Assembly (NCBI RefSeq): GCF_001632365.1
Contig: NW_024468557.1
Location: 1-64,000 of the forward strand
Length of the DNA: 64,000 nt
Direction of reading: 5' to 3'
DNA from: Laetiporus sulphureus 93-53
Taxonomy: Eukaryota > Basidiomycota > Agaricomycetes > Polyporales > Laetiporaceae
The notes under the pieces: model-generated
The model's database searches: none
The model's input: the letters and a program-made list of their open reading frames with translations, nothing else
Told to the model about the DNA's origin: nothing
Shown: positions 46,544-57,060 of the stretch, in pieces
How the letters are laid out: every line of letters begins with the position of its first letter
Numbering within the stretch: the first letter of the stretch is position 1
Translations under genes and position numbers: made by a program

Positions 46544-47290
46544 GAAGACCTTTCGTTGCCATTGACGTCTTCGTCGGCTGTTGATCGTCGTTCTTAGCAC
46601 GATCCGTACATCATATCGCGTACCATCGCTGCTTCGACCACGCGAAAAACGAACTGCGGAGAACCTCACCGTATCCCTGGCACCACCTTGCTTCTAGTGT
46701 GTTCGGACCCCTGCGCATGTACATAGCGAGCTCAAGTACAATATATGAATGCTCGTGACCTACGTACACAAGATGCTAACATACGGCTGATGCAATCGCA
46801 TTTTTCGTCCGGATTCTACCAAGCGTAGATACAGGAACAGACGAAATGAACTAAACCATAGCGAACCTAATAACTCGAGCGAGCAAAACCAGAAGGAGGA
46901 GAACAAACGCACAGACCGGAAGCTGTGGCGCGTATCGCAGTCGTTAAGGGTCAAGCGCATCAAGGCAGACGAAAACCGCGAAAGCAAGAAGGGGCCATGG
47001 ACACCGAACATGAACGCGTCCAGCGGCGCAGAAAGGGTTCGAACAAAGTGTATTCCCGCAGATGAAGGGTGGAGAATACCGAGAACACACACAAATAGGG
47101 CGTAGAAAAGTCAGCTTAACGCCGGCGCGGATGACCAGGCAAGGGCCGATAAGTAAGGTATATCTTGAATAGCTCTCTTCGTTTGTATGCGTACATGGCT
47201 CCAGCAACACCAGCAGCAATGGCACGTCATCAATCAGTCAGTCAGCCGACCAAGCCACAAGCCTGCCTCGTCCTCCCCGCCAGCGGACGC
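46544..47290. other. Convergent intergenic region
   Basis: 750 bp separate the stop codons of GNL1 and the Mid2-like gene. No coding or repeat feature is seen. Confidence 0.5.
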
Positions 47291-48576
47291 CTAATAGCCA
47301 GGCGCACCAATGTGGTTCTGGTAGCCGTACGCGGACGCGTCGTACCCGCCGCCATGATAGTGCACGGGCGGCGGGGGCATGGCGTACCCGTCGTAGTTCT
47401 GGTGCATCATGCTCGGGTTGCGTGAGAGATCCGACGGGCGCGACATGCTGAGCCCACGCGCGAGTTCGCCCATCTGTGGCTGAGGGCTCGGGCAGCGCTG
47501 CAGGTCGGCATAGCCACCAACGGGTGCGAGCGACGCGCCGGCAGTGAAGTCGTGATCGGGGACGGGCTGGAGGTTGCTCGTGCCGTGCCCGCTGTCGGAC
47601 AAACCGTAGCCGCCCAAGTCGCCATGGCCGGTCCCAGAGTGGAACGAGCCGTGCGAGGCGCGCTTGTTAACGCTATCGTCGCTGGTGGGCTGCCAGTCGA
47701 TGGGCTGCATGCGCTCGTCGAAGCTGGATGAGGGCCGGAGCTTCCACTTGCGGAACAGCGTCCAGCCGATGGAAACGGATCCGACTACCGAAGCGATGAC
47801 GATGATTATAATGATGGTGTTACGGGTGGTCTTTGACGTGCCGCTGGAGGTCGCATCGGACGACGCGCTGCTCGAAGGAGTTGTGAAGATGGTGCTGGTG
47901 GTAGCTGTGCCAGTGAGCTGGTCGTCAGCTGAATCCGTGGAGCCTTGGGTATCCTGGGTAGCGCTTGCAGCTGGAGAGGTCGCAGCATTGTTGGCATTTG
48001 TGGTCCGCGCGGTGGTAGCAGTGTTTGCACCAGACGTAGAAGCCGCTTGCGATTGTGCAGAAGTAGTCGCAGAAGGAGCCGACGTCGACGGTGTAGCTGC
48101 AGCGGACGTGCTCGGGGTGGTTGCCGATGTCGTGGCAGCAGCAGCGGAGGACTGCGGGGTGTGAATCCGAGGTCAATACTGTATATTTTGAGATAACTGC
48201 TGCATTTTAAACTCACTGAAGACTGTGTCGTAGCAGCAGCCGATGAGGAGCTGGTGGTCGCGGCATCAGAAGAAGTCTGTGCAGAGGCGGACGTGGTGGC
48301 AGCCGCCGACGAGGTATCAGCAGCCGCGCTGCTCGCGGTCGTGGCGGCAGCAGTGTTGCTATCAGATGCCGTCGAGCTGCCACCAGAACCATTACCATCG
48401 GTGAACAGACCCAGCACTGGATCTGAGGACGCGCGTTTCTTGATCATCCGCCGCAGGTCGACATGATCGCGACGCTGAAGCGTCAAGTCGCTGGCCTCCG
48501 AGACGGTGGCGAACGCGAGGGCAATTGCAAGGCAAACGAGTGTGAGGGTGACCTTCCTGGGTTTTGAGATGAACAT
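47291..48576 (-). CDS. Mid2/Wsc-like Ser/Thr-rich single-pass membrane protein
   Basis: The 406-residue protein (two exons, one 65-nt intron) begins with a signal peptide (VTLTLVCLAIALAFATVSEA), then a very Ser/Thr/Ala-rich ectodomain likely to be heavily O-mannosylated, then one membrane helix (NTIIIIIVIASVVGSVSIGW) followed by a basic stop-transfer FRKWK, and a 130-residue cytosolic tail rich in Gly, Ser, Pro and Tyr. This layout matches fungal cell-wall stress sensors of the Mid2/Wsc kind, but there is no WSC cysteine domain, so only the layout supports the call. The ATG at 48576 is set by the signal peptide; an unusual TATATATAA string lies directly before it. Confidence 0.75.
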
Positions 48577-49211
48577 GTTTATATATACTTTCCTGGCCGA
48601 GTGTGTAGCTGTTGAGAGAGGCTAGAGGAAACGACTGTCAGCGTCTACGCGTAAACTGGATGGAGAAAAGATCGTGAAAAATCGAGTAGCAGCGGCGTGC
48701 AGAATGGGTGGGCCAGCCGGAGGGGATGAGGGTCGAGGAGAAGATGGAGGAGGGAACGAGGCAGATGGAAGATGAACGTGAGCTAAACGCACCTGACACC
48801 TGGAGGAAGCCTGACTGGCCGTGGAAGTGAAAGAGTGTGAGGGCAAAGGATGGAAATAAAGGCAGCGGGTCACAGTCAGTTGTCAAGCACTGCTCGTCGT
48901 CGTCGTTCAGCTGCAAGCGGCGTTGCGGGGGCGCGAGCCTGACAACCCGCTAGCGCCCGTCAGCCGCCGCCAGCCTCATTAATTCTCGCCAAGAGCATCC
49001 CTTTCGCATCGCACGCACCGTGCCATTCGTATGTATTACTGTCCCACAGAAGGCACACAAGCTACTCTCGCAACAAAGCAAGTAAATGAGAATCGTACAC
49101 TAGTGTGGACACGAAAATCCTGCGGTATCAAGCGGACGGTCCATCACTGTCATATAGTAGACAGAACATCCGTCCTTATGGCGGGCTTAAAAATTATCAA
49201 AACGTCCATCA
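48577..49211. other. Intergenic region
   Basis: This is promoter sequence of the Mid2-like gene and the 3' flank of the heparinase-like gene. Nothing else is recognised. Confidence 0.5.
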
Positions 49212-51782
49212 TTAGTTGTGGCTCGTCAGCGTCCAGTCACTGACGGAGACAGAAGGCGGTGTTACAAACTCGCTCGACGACATGTCGGACCACTGCGGGT
49301 TGAACAATACCTGGAGGCTATATGTGCCTGCGTCCAGGCTGATCATGATCACCGTCACCCCCGTGTTCGGCAGGTCCGTCTGGCCCGAAGGCAGGGGCGG
49401 GTCCGTCGATAACCGCGCCGCCGGTGTCTCCGTCGTGATTTTGTACCCGCTCGACGGCGAGAGCACCGTGAGCTCAAGCTTTTCGTTTCCGATCTGCAGT
49501 GTCGCGCCGTTGCCTTCGCTGTTCACGGTCACGGTCGCGTTCGTGTGCATGCGCCACTGGATCGGTGCATCTGCGGTGATATCGTCCTGAAGCAGCACCT
49601 GCTTCCGGCTGTTGATCATGCGGATACCGCGCTGGAACGAGGTCCTGCAACATTAAATAAGCGCCGACGCACAGTGAACGTTCAAAGCCACACTTACACG
49701 TTTTCGTAGGCACTCGCCAGGTCCGCAGTGAAAAAGGCAGTCGAATTGTCAGGTACAGAGAAAACAGTGCTCGATCCCTGCGTGGTGTTGTCCGTGCCAT
49801 ATCTGATCGTAGGCGTAGCCGTGACAAGCTGGTTCGCGTAGTTGACCAGGATGGTGTTCTGACCTTCCGTCCGCTTGCGATAGTACAGCCACCGATCACT
49901 TTCCTGCGTATCATTGCTGAAGTAGCCGGTGTCAAGGTAGTTCTCATCTCCCAGCTCTCCCGCCCACCGCGTGCCGAGGGCGTCCAGCACAAAATCACCG
50001 CAGTCGAGATCATTGTGAGTCTGATGTCCTTGCAGCATCCCCGCTTTCATCGCAATAAATAACGCGTCCTCGTCCGTCCAACTCGTGCGCATCGAACCCC
50101 ACTGGTCCGTGTGGTTGTCGAAGAAGCCGTCGAGGTTTAATCCATCCCAGAACGCGCCCGAAACTGACGGGTTGTACCAGAACATGCTCCACGGGTCGGA
50201 AGGTGCATCATGCTGGTCACGTTGGAACAGCATGTACTCGGGGTGGTTGTACTGCTCGGCATAGAAGAACATCGGGTTGGCGGTGGTCGAGTACAAGTTG
50301 ACACCGTTGTCGCCCCATTCGAACATGGAGCCCGGGCCAGTGACATGCATGTGGAAGAGACCGGTATATTCAAACCCAGGGTTGGTGGACAGCAGGTCAT
50401 AGTCAGACCCAGTGGCCGTCACCAGCGAAGAAATCATCTCGGCATGACCGGTGACCCCGAAGTACCAGTAGTTGGGCGTCTCCTGCCATGTCCCGTCTGA
50501 TGTAACCGCCTCTGCGCAATTCAAAATGGCATTAGGGATGGTGTAGCCGAGTATCTGCTCCGCTAGGCCAGACGTATCATCGCCAAGGATGGCTAGCGCG
50601 CCCATCGTAAGACCGCCATTGCAAACACAGTTCCAGTTGCCCTGTGTGTTATTAGTCCACCATCCGTAGTATCCATCGTTGCTGTTCGTGTAAGCGAAAA
50701 CACCGTTGTTGAGGCCATACTCCACCATGGTCCAGAGAATCTGCGATTTCTCAGTATCCGACCATGCATCGTACATCCAGTCGTACGCGATGGCGAACGC
50801 AGCTGTCATTTCCGCAGTGTCAAGGAAATGAGTTGGGTTCCAACGAGTCGCATCATCAGGACCAAAGCTGTTCGTTCCGTTTCCAGCAGCATTCTAACGA
50901 CGCGGTGAGCATCGCTGGAGCGCGTATCAAACCACCACAACGCCTTACCTGAAGCTCCTGGAACGCCCTGTCGGACCACTTCGTGTCATTTGTCATGCGG
51001 TACGCATACGAGAATGCCTTGATCCTCATCTTGATCTGACGCGCGATATCGAGGATACCGTTACCGCTATCCAGGAAATACGCGACGACATCCTGGTTGT
51101 AGTATTCCGTCGCATTGCCGAAGATGGTGTCGTTGTAGAGCTTGAGGTACGGCTCGTTCTTGATGAGATTCGGCAGTGCATCCCACTTGTATTGCGGCGC
51201 GATGATTCGGGGGCGGTTGGGGCGTACCTCGGTCGGCGAGGGGTTGGACGGTTGCCATGGGTCGGTGGGCCAACTGACACCAGACGCTTCCGCCTGGAAG
51301 GTGGGTTTAGTGAAGGCAGCTGTATTGGTCTAGACAACAAATAAGCGGGCGCCACGCCAATTCATATCGAACCAGCTAACCGTAGAAGGGTACAGGGGTA
51401 GCATATACACGCTGTCCGTGCCCGTGGCGAAGACGCCAATGGCCTCCTTGACACTAGCAGCGGAGCTTGCAGCGGCGACGGCGCTCTCGCTGGACGAGGC
51501 CGAGGCCTGTGCCACTCTGGATGATGATGCCGAGGTATGGTGGTGGGCCCGGCTGCCCAGGACGCCGCCGAGGACGGCAGCAAGAATTATAGCAATGAGG
51601 ATAGGAACAGCGATAATAAACCATCGCAAGTAGTTGTGCTTCTTCTTGCCCCCACGCGAGGACGAGATGAAGCCCCGGGATTCATTGTAGTACGGGTCAC
51701 TGCGAGGGGTCGCTTCGCCGGGGGAATGTACCTCTGGCTGAAGGGCATTTGTGCTGTCGGCAGGGGCGTATGCGTACGCCAT
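49212..51782 (-). CDS. Membrane-anchored heparinase II/III-like protein
   Basis: About 800 residues in four or five exons. The N terminus is cytosolic (MAYAYAPADSTN, then the basic GGKKKHNYLR), followed by one signal-anchor helix (FIIAVPILIAIILAAVLGGV), giving a type II topology with the enzyme outside. After a Ser/Ala-rich stalk come an all-helical toroid (WDALPNLIKNEPYLKLYND, MTAAFAIAYDWMYDAWSD, GNWNCVCNGGLTMGALAIL) and a beta-rich domain with the heparinase-type motif QTHNDLDCGDFVLDALGTRW, and the end WTLTSHN. Families with this fold are polysaccharide lyases that cut uronic-acid glycans. Fungal, membrane-anchored members are poorly described and substrate cannot be read from sequence. His and Asp of THNDLD are candidate active-site residues. 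Confidence 0.8.
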
Positions 51783-52049
51783 GGCCCGCAGCGCTGAGAA
51801 CGAAAGTCAAAGGAGGGACGGGGGGGCGATGAGCCTGTAAATGAGGATGGGAGGAAAGAAGACTTGTCTGGACGGGCGCTGCAGGCCGGGGTCGAGTTGT
51901 TCGTTGCTGTTATGTTTCCCATACCATAGCCGCGCGTGAACAGCGATCGGCAGGCGCCGGCATCCGCGCTGCCGAGCTGTGGCTGGCCGTGCCAAGGTCG
52001 TCGCCCGGGCTCTGGGACGCGCTCCGGGCCAGGGGCCGTATGATACATC

Positions 52050-52790
52050 CCCGGTCGCACTAACCCCATTCGCTGCGCTGAACGTCCCCCGTAAAAATAG
52101 CCATTGCATGGTGACCTCAGAATTGCATAGAAACTACGAACACCTTTGAGGGATGCTCTGCGGCCGCCCAATAGCCTCACTGTTCGCGGGCGGACACCCT
52201 GCGGCGCCCACACCGGTGTCAATTCACGTCAAACTGATCAGAACTCACGGAACGACGTGGACACAACGAGGCCGCATGTTGCTGGAGTGGGATGCTCTCA
52301 TGCAGCCCTCGTTCATCCCGGTCTCAAGTCGCCGGGGACCCGTAGCGCGCGAAAAAGCCGGGAATACCAGAGTCCGCAGATGTCCTAGACGAAAATATAC
52401 AGAAGTCATCTAGAGAATGCTTAGTCTGACCGCACCGGTGCACTTGTGGCCTAGGGTCAAGCCCTAACTTCAGTACAAGGTATTCCTCATGACGCAAGCC
52501 CATCGTTGATCTGCCGAAACGCCATCGTGTCAGTGCCGAGCCGGGACCAACATTCTCGTCTGTACTTGCCTCAATCAGATCCACGATCTCCTAGCTTTCT
52601 AAGGCCAACCCAAGCGCCTTGAGAACAGCTTGTGTCGACCTCATGCCCATCACGCGGGGGCACCCAGCGATTGCATTCGTAGCTTGCCCTTCGCCAACGT
52701 TTCAGCACCCCGCTCTTCCGCCTTCCGCCTCCTTATATGCGCGAGCGCCATTCATAATCTGACTCTAAATTACGCCACAATCACCGCGTT
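52050..52790 (-). pseudogene. Decayed copy of the 3' half of the thiolase gene (relict 1)
   Basis: The segment is collinear with 60400-61160, the 3' flank and last four exons of the working thiolase gene. Matching landmarks include the AAAAATAGCC flank, the last-exon stretch near 52160, the block CGTTCATCCCGGTCTCAAGT against CGTTCAGCCCGGTTGCAAGC, the intron-donor string GTACTTGCCTCA against GTACTTACCTCA, and CATGCCCATCACGCGGGGGC against CATGCCCATCACGCGCGGGG. Introns and 3' flank are included, so this is a DNA duplication and not a retrocopy. The frame is destroyed by indels and stops. Many differences look like C-to-T or G-to-A changes. Edges are approximate. Confidence 0.85.
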
Positions 52791-54055
52791 AAGACTGCAA
52801 CGACATCCTAGCTGAGGACGCTTTCTACGTCAGCAGCTGGAACAATTCCGATCCGCCAGAATCTGGCTCAAGAGAACCGTCACAACGATGAGGGTATAGG
52901 AGAAACAGCGGGTGGTCGTCACCAATGACTCCGGAAATTCGGGCGCGCCATCATGCGAGTTTCGTACCTTGGTAATGCGTTGACATGTGCGGTCTACCTC
53001 CGGACGTTCTAATTGCTTGTTGTACGAATGCAGTGAGTGTGATCCAGTTGAAGGAACAACGCACCGTGCATGATTCCGCCTTCGGTTCATCGCCTCCGAT
53101 GCCGAACCCTTTTCCCTAGGGCCTACGGATTGCTATCATAATGACCACACGACTTCCGGGCTCTTGCGCCGCGACATCCTCGGACGAGCCCAGCATCTTG
53201 TGCAACACTTACACCAAACACCACACACTGCGCTCCATTACGACGTTGTCACAACTTATTAGGCAAGGAACGCTGAGTGCATGTTGGCGCCAAATAGAAG
53301 ATGGAGAGGCGGTGTTCGGATGCACGAGCGATGGCACAGAGAACAGGAAATACTTGCAAGCATGCCTGAGTTTCGAGACTCAAGAGTATCTTGCGCTTAG
53401 GGCTCGCAAGCTAGTCAAGGCTGGCTGGCACCCAGCCGCATTGCACGCGCGGCAAAGCGATCGTGACACGTAATATGACGGCCAAAATAGCAAGCGTCAC
53501 GACCAGACGCGTCCTGTCACAGAGGGCCACACCAAGGCAAGAGCGACCGATGCACATATACCAGAATATATGGACGACTTTATTTCACCGTCCAGCCGAA
53601 AGGCGCAATGACGCCGCTGGGCGCCAGCTCTAATATATGCGCAACTTTGTCACTCTGACCTATCTCCATGGCCGACGATTGGATCTGCTGGCTAGAGCGT
53701 ACAGAGAACAACGCTTTCCCACCGGCATACTAGTTACGCATCATGTTTCATCCATGTAGACTCCAATTATTGTTTTGCAATTTGTATGAAGCTGCGCGAT
53801 GGTCATCGGATATGAATATTCCGAGGAAAACAAACAAACTCGATTGCCTTTTCAGGCACGGGCCGTTGCGCCAATGTGTGGCTGAGATTCTTGGCAGCAT
53901 TCTGCTTCCTATGCTAACTCTTCAACGACGCTTTCTCTCGGTCGGCTGAGTCACTCTTTTCATAAGCACGTTTTCAGGATCGTTCAATCCTGCCAGCGTG
54001 TACATATACCAGCAATCACATTATACACTGTCGCCCTCACCGAGCCTGCGACTTC

Positions 54056-54066
54056 GTTATATATAC
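54056..54066 (+). promoter_or_regulatory. TATA-like sequence of the GH47 gene
   Basis: GTTATATATAC lies 35-45 bp upstream of the ATG at 54101. It is inferred from position and composition. Confidence 0.35.
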
Positions 54067-54100
54067 CTCTTGATAGTTTCTCGTTCTGCTTTGATCTGCG

Positions 54101-56240
54101 ATGCACAAACCGACAGCTCGTCTCATTCCCTTTAGTTTAGGAGCTGGCTTCCTCGTATGGGTTCTGCTTTACTTCGCATGGCCGCTGCTGGAACCACCAC
54201 CCCTGCCTCCGGGATTTCCGCGTCCACCTCGTCATCCGAGCAAGACATGGGGTCCTCGCGCCGACGCCGTGCGGCATGCTTTCATGTATGCCTACACGGA
54301 GTACAAGGAGCATGCGGGAAATGACGACGAGCTGCTGCCCTTGTCAGAGGGCTCTGTGAACAAGTGAGTGGTGGGTCTCTGGGGGAAGTTGGCGGTCGAG
54401 TCTCACTTCAGATCAGCTTCAATGGTTGGGGCTTGACCCTAATCGATAGCTTAGACACCATGTGGATCATGGGTCTTCATCACGAATTCTACGACACGTT
54501 GCCCGTTGTAGCGAACATGACCTTTGACATGGAGGAGGTACGCTCAGTCAGAATTCTCGATGCCTTGGCACTCTGACAGTTGTCTCCTGTTAGAAACGAT
54601 ATGCTCCCTTTTTTGAGACCGTTATCCGGTACTTGGGCGGGCTACTGTCTGCCTACGCGCTCTCTCGTGAGCCGGTCTTTCTCGTCCGAGCAGACGATCT
54701 CGGAAGCAGGCTCCTTCCCGCTCTGCGAACCAACTCGGGACTGCCTGATTATGCAGTCAATACCGTCACGTACGTACATTCCTCATTGAGAATGCTTCTC
54801 GTCGTGCTCACTACACACTGCAGCGGGCAGAGATCAGGCGGCTGGACCAAAGGAACGGTACTATGGGCTGAGGTCGCCAGCTGCCAGCTGGAGTACAAGT
54901 ACCTGGCCCACTTGACTGGTCGGAGGCAATATTATGATAGCGTAAGTTCGTGTTCCGTACCATGCTCTGCCGATTTGTCATGGATCTTGTGGCAGGTCGA
55001 ACACATCATGGATATCATGCGCGATGCAAACATTACCGATGGAATGTTCCCAACAAGGTGGAGTCTTTCGAAAGGAGTGCCGATCAACAGTAAGAGAGTT
55101 TCCTCGACTCCTCAATGATATATATCGCTCACTGTCGTGCAGAGCAGTTCTCCGTCGGAGCATTTGCCGATAGTGCCCATGAATATTTCCTGAAGCAGTG
55201 GCTCCTGACATCAAAGTCTGAAACCAAGGCGCGTGACCTATGTACGTGCGCTCCTGCACCTGAACGTAGCAGTGTTGAACATTGTACTCCTTAGACATCC
55301 GAGCAGTAAACAGCATCATCGAGAACCTCCTCTATCTCAGTCGATCTCGCCAGATGCTCTACGTCACAGATGTCACGAACGGCTCGCCTAGCCACCTCTT
55401 CGAGCACCTCTCCTGCTTCCTCCCAGGTCTCCTGGCTCTCGGCGCACAGACGCTCGAGCTCGGCCCCCGCGATAGGCGGATACACCAGTGGGCAGCGGAG
55501 GGCCTCGCGCAGACGTGCTGGCTGACCTACGCTGACCATCCCACCGGCCTCGGGCCGGACATCGTGCTCATGGACCAGATACGCAAGACCCCGGAGAACC
55601 CGCATGGCGGACTGTGGATCGCGCATTTGGAGGAGTGGGAGGATGCAGGCAAGCCAGGCGGCGTCCCGCCGGGCGTTGCGCCTATTCGCCCCGCGAGGAA
55701 GGGCGAGCGGGACTACCGCTTGCGAAACGCTGGATACTATCTCAGACCAGAGGTGTGTAGCAATAATTGATGTGGAGGTCGGAGCTGACTGTGAGATCCG
55801 GGCAGACTGTGGAGAGCTTCTACATCTTGTGGAGGACTACCGGTGATGAGGTCTGGAGGGAGCGTGGGTGGGCGGTGTTCCAAGCGATTGAGAAAGAAAC
55901 GCGGACCGATAATGGCTACGCGAGTCTAGTCTCAGTCGACAAGTCACCGGCGACGAAGAAGAACGAGATGCCGAGGTATGTGTAATGTCCGTTTATGAGA
56001 TATAAGTAGACTGAGTGCCATCTGATCTGCAGCTTCTTCCTGGCGGAGACGTGAGTGCTTTCCTGACTGAACCTAGGTTCACTGACAACAATTTTGCCGC
56101 GCAGGTTGAAGTACCTCTTCTTGCTCTTCACCGATGAAGAGATCGTTCCGTTGGATCAATGGGTGTTCAACACCGAGGCACATCCCCTGCCCATATTCGA
56201 ATGGACTGCGCAAGAGAAGGAGGCATATGGGATATTGTGA
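54101..56240 (+). CDS. GH47 alpha-1,2-mannosidase (class I, type II membrane)
   Basis: GH47 enzymes trim alpha-1,2-linked mannose from N-glycans in the ER and Golgi, with Ca2+. The start [20 protein letters not shown] is a signal-anchor helix, then a Pro-rich stem ([16 protein letters not shown]). Catalytic-domain blocks are [34 protein letters not shown] (across an intron), [63 protein letters not shown] sequence (here [15 protein letters not shown]), [31 protein letters not shown] and the Ca2+-site segment [10 protein letters not shown]. Length is about 550 residues in about ten exons, one of 18 nt (56033-56050). The protein ends soon after the conserved Thr-Glu segment, as usual. ER or Golgi placement cannot be decided. 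Confidence 0.93.
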
Positions 56241-57060
56241 CCTTCCAGTAAATTATCGAGATGATTCATGACAAATTTGCCGTCCGGACTCCTGCTTTGC
56301 CGTAGCAATTCTCAGAGTGCCACAACGATCAAGGACCTCACGACTTGCGCAGGCCTTTTATCTGTTCGCAGGGTGTAGCCACATCAGAACTTCGCTTTCG
56401 CCATGATTTCATTTCCTACGCTCTAGCGAGAAGCTGTCAGCGGTCAAAGCTAGTCTCCGACATGGAAGCAGGCCGTGAGCCGCATTTCGGTCGCGGTTTC
56501 CGCCTGCTCCCATCTATTCGCTCTCATAACGTATCCATGAAAATAGCCCAGCAAAGTATGTCATTGCGAGTGACCTCACAAGAATCGTGCTCTGGATGCT
56601 GCGCAGCCGCCTAAACGCCTCGTAGCCACTCAGTATTCGCCAATAAACCCCCGCAACACCCATGCCGATACCAATACACATCGAAGTAACCGAATCTACG
56701 AAGTCACGTCAGACGCGGTGCTAATGAGGGCGAATGCATGCTTACTTCACATCGCGGAGAATCAACAGTACTCTCGAATCTGTTGGAAGTGGCTGAAGAA
56801 GACACTATCCCAGTGCGAGCTCGCCGGTTGGAGCGCCGGAAAAAGAAACTGGCCCAGTTACGAAGGTGGTGTACGGCACTTGCGCGTACGTTGCCTAAAC
56901 CGCACGGTTATATATTCCGTTGTTGGCTCGCATTCAATATCAGAGATGAAGGATGAATATGAATAAACTCACCACGCAATGCAACCGTAAGGAGAAAAAC
57001 AGTCTTCGCACCGTCACACCTACTAATCTCGAAAGGTATATTGAACATCCCTTCGCAGGA
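56241..57060. other. Intergenic region with a second thiolase relict
   Basis: Apart from the duplicated segment at 56432-56750, no gene is supported. It is the 3'-to-3' gap between the GH47 and RPC6 genes. Confidence 0.6.
56432..56750 (-). pseudogene. Truncated duplicate of the thiolase last exon and 3' flank (relict 2)
   Basis: This segment matches 60320-60642, the 3' flank, last exon and last intron of the thiolase gene, at high identity. GCTGCGCAGCCGCCTAA, ACCAATACACATCGAAGTAA and GTCACGTCAGACGCGGTGCT are identical or nearly so. Read on the minus strand, the last exon gives VTSMCIGIGMGVAGVY in place of VTSMCIGTGMGAAGVF, then shifts frame before the stop. The match ends close to the donor of the penultimate exon. 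It is clearly better preserved than relict 1, so it is probably younger. Confidence 0.9.

Larger units (their letters stand above)
51783..54100. other. Gene-poor region containing a decayed thiolase copy
   Basis: The only strong signal in this 2.3 kb is the thiolase relict at about 52050-52790. A 110-codon open frame at 53141-53473 has no recognisable similarity or intron pattern and is not called as a gene. Confidence 0.6.

Noticed and set aside
47664..48164. 166-codon Val/Ala-rich frame
   Set aside because: It is the mirror of the Ser/Thr/Ala low-complexity ectodomain of the Mid2-like protein.
53141..53473. 110-codon open frame between relict 1 and the GH47 gene
   Set aside because: No recognisable motif, no intron pattern, composition like the surrounding empty DNA. 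It could be a small gene, but nothing supports it.
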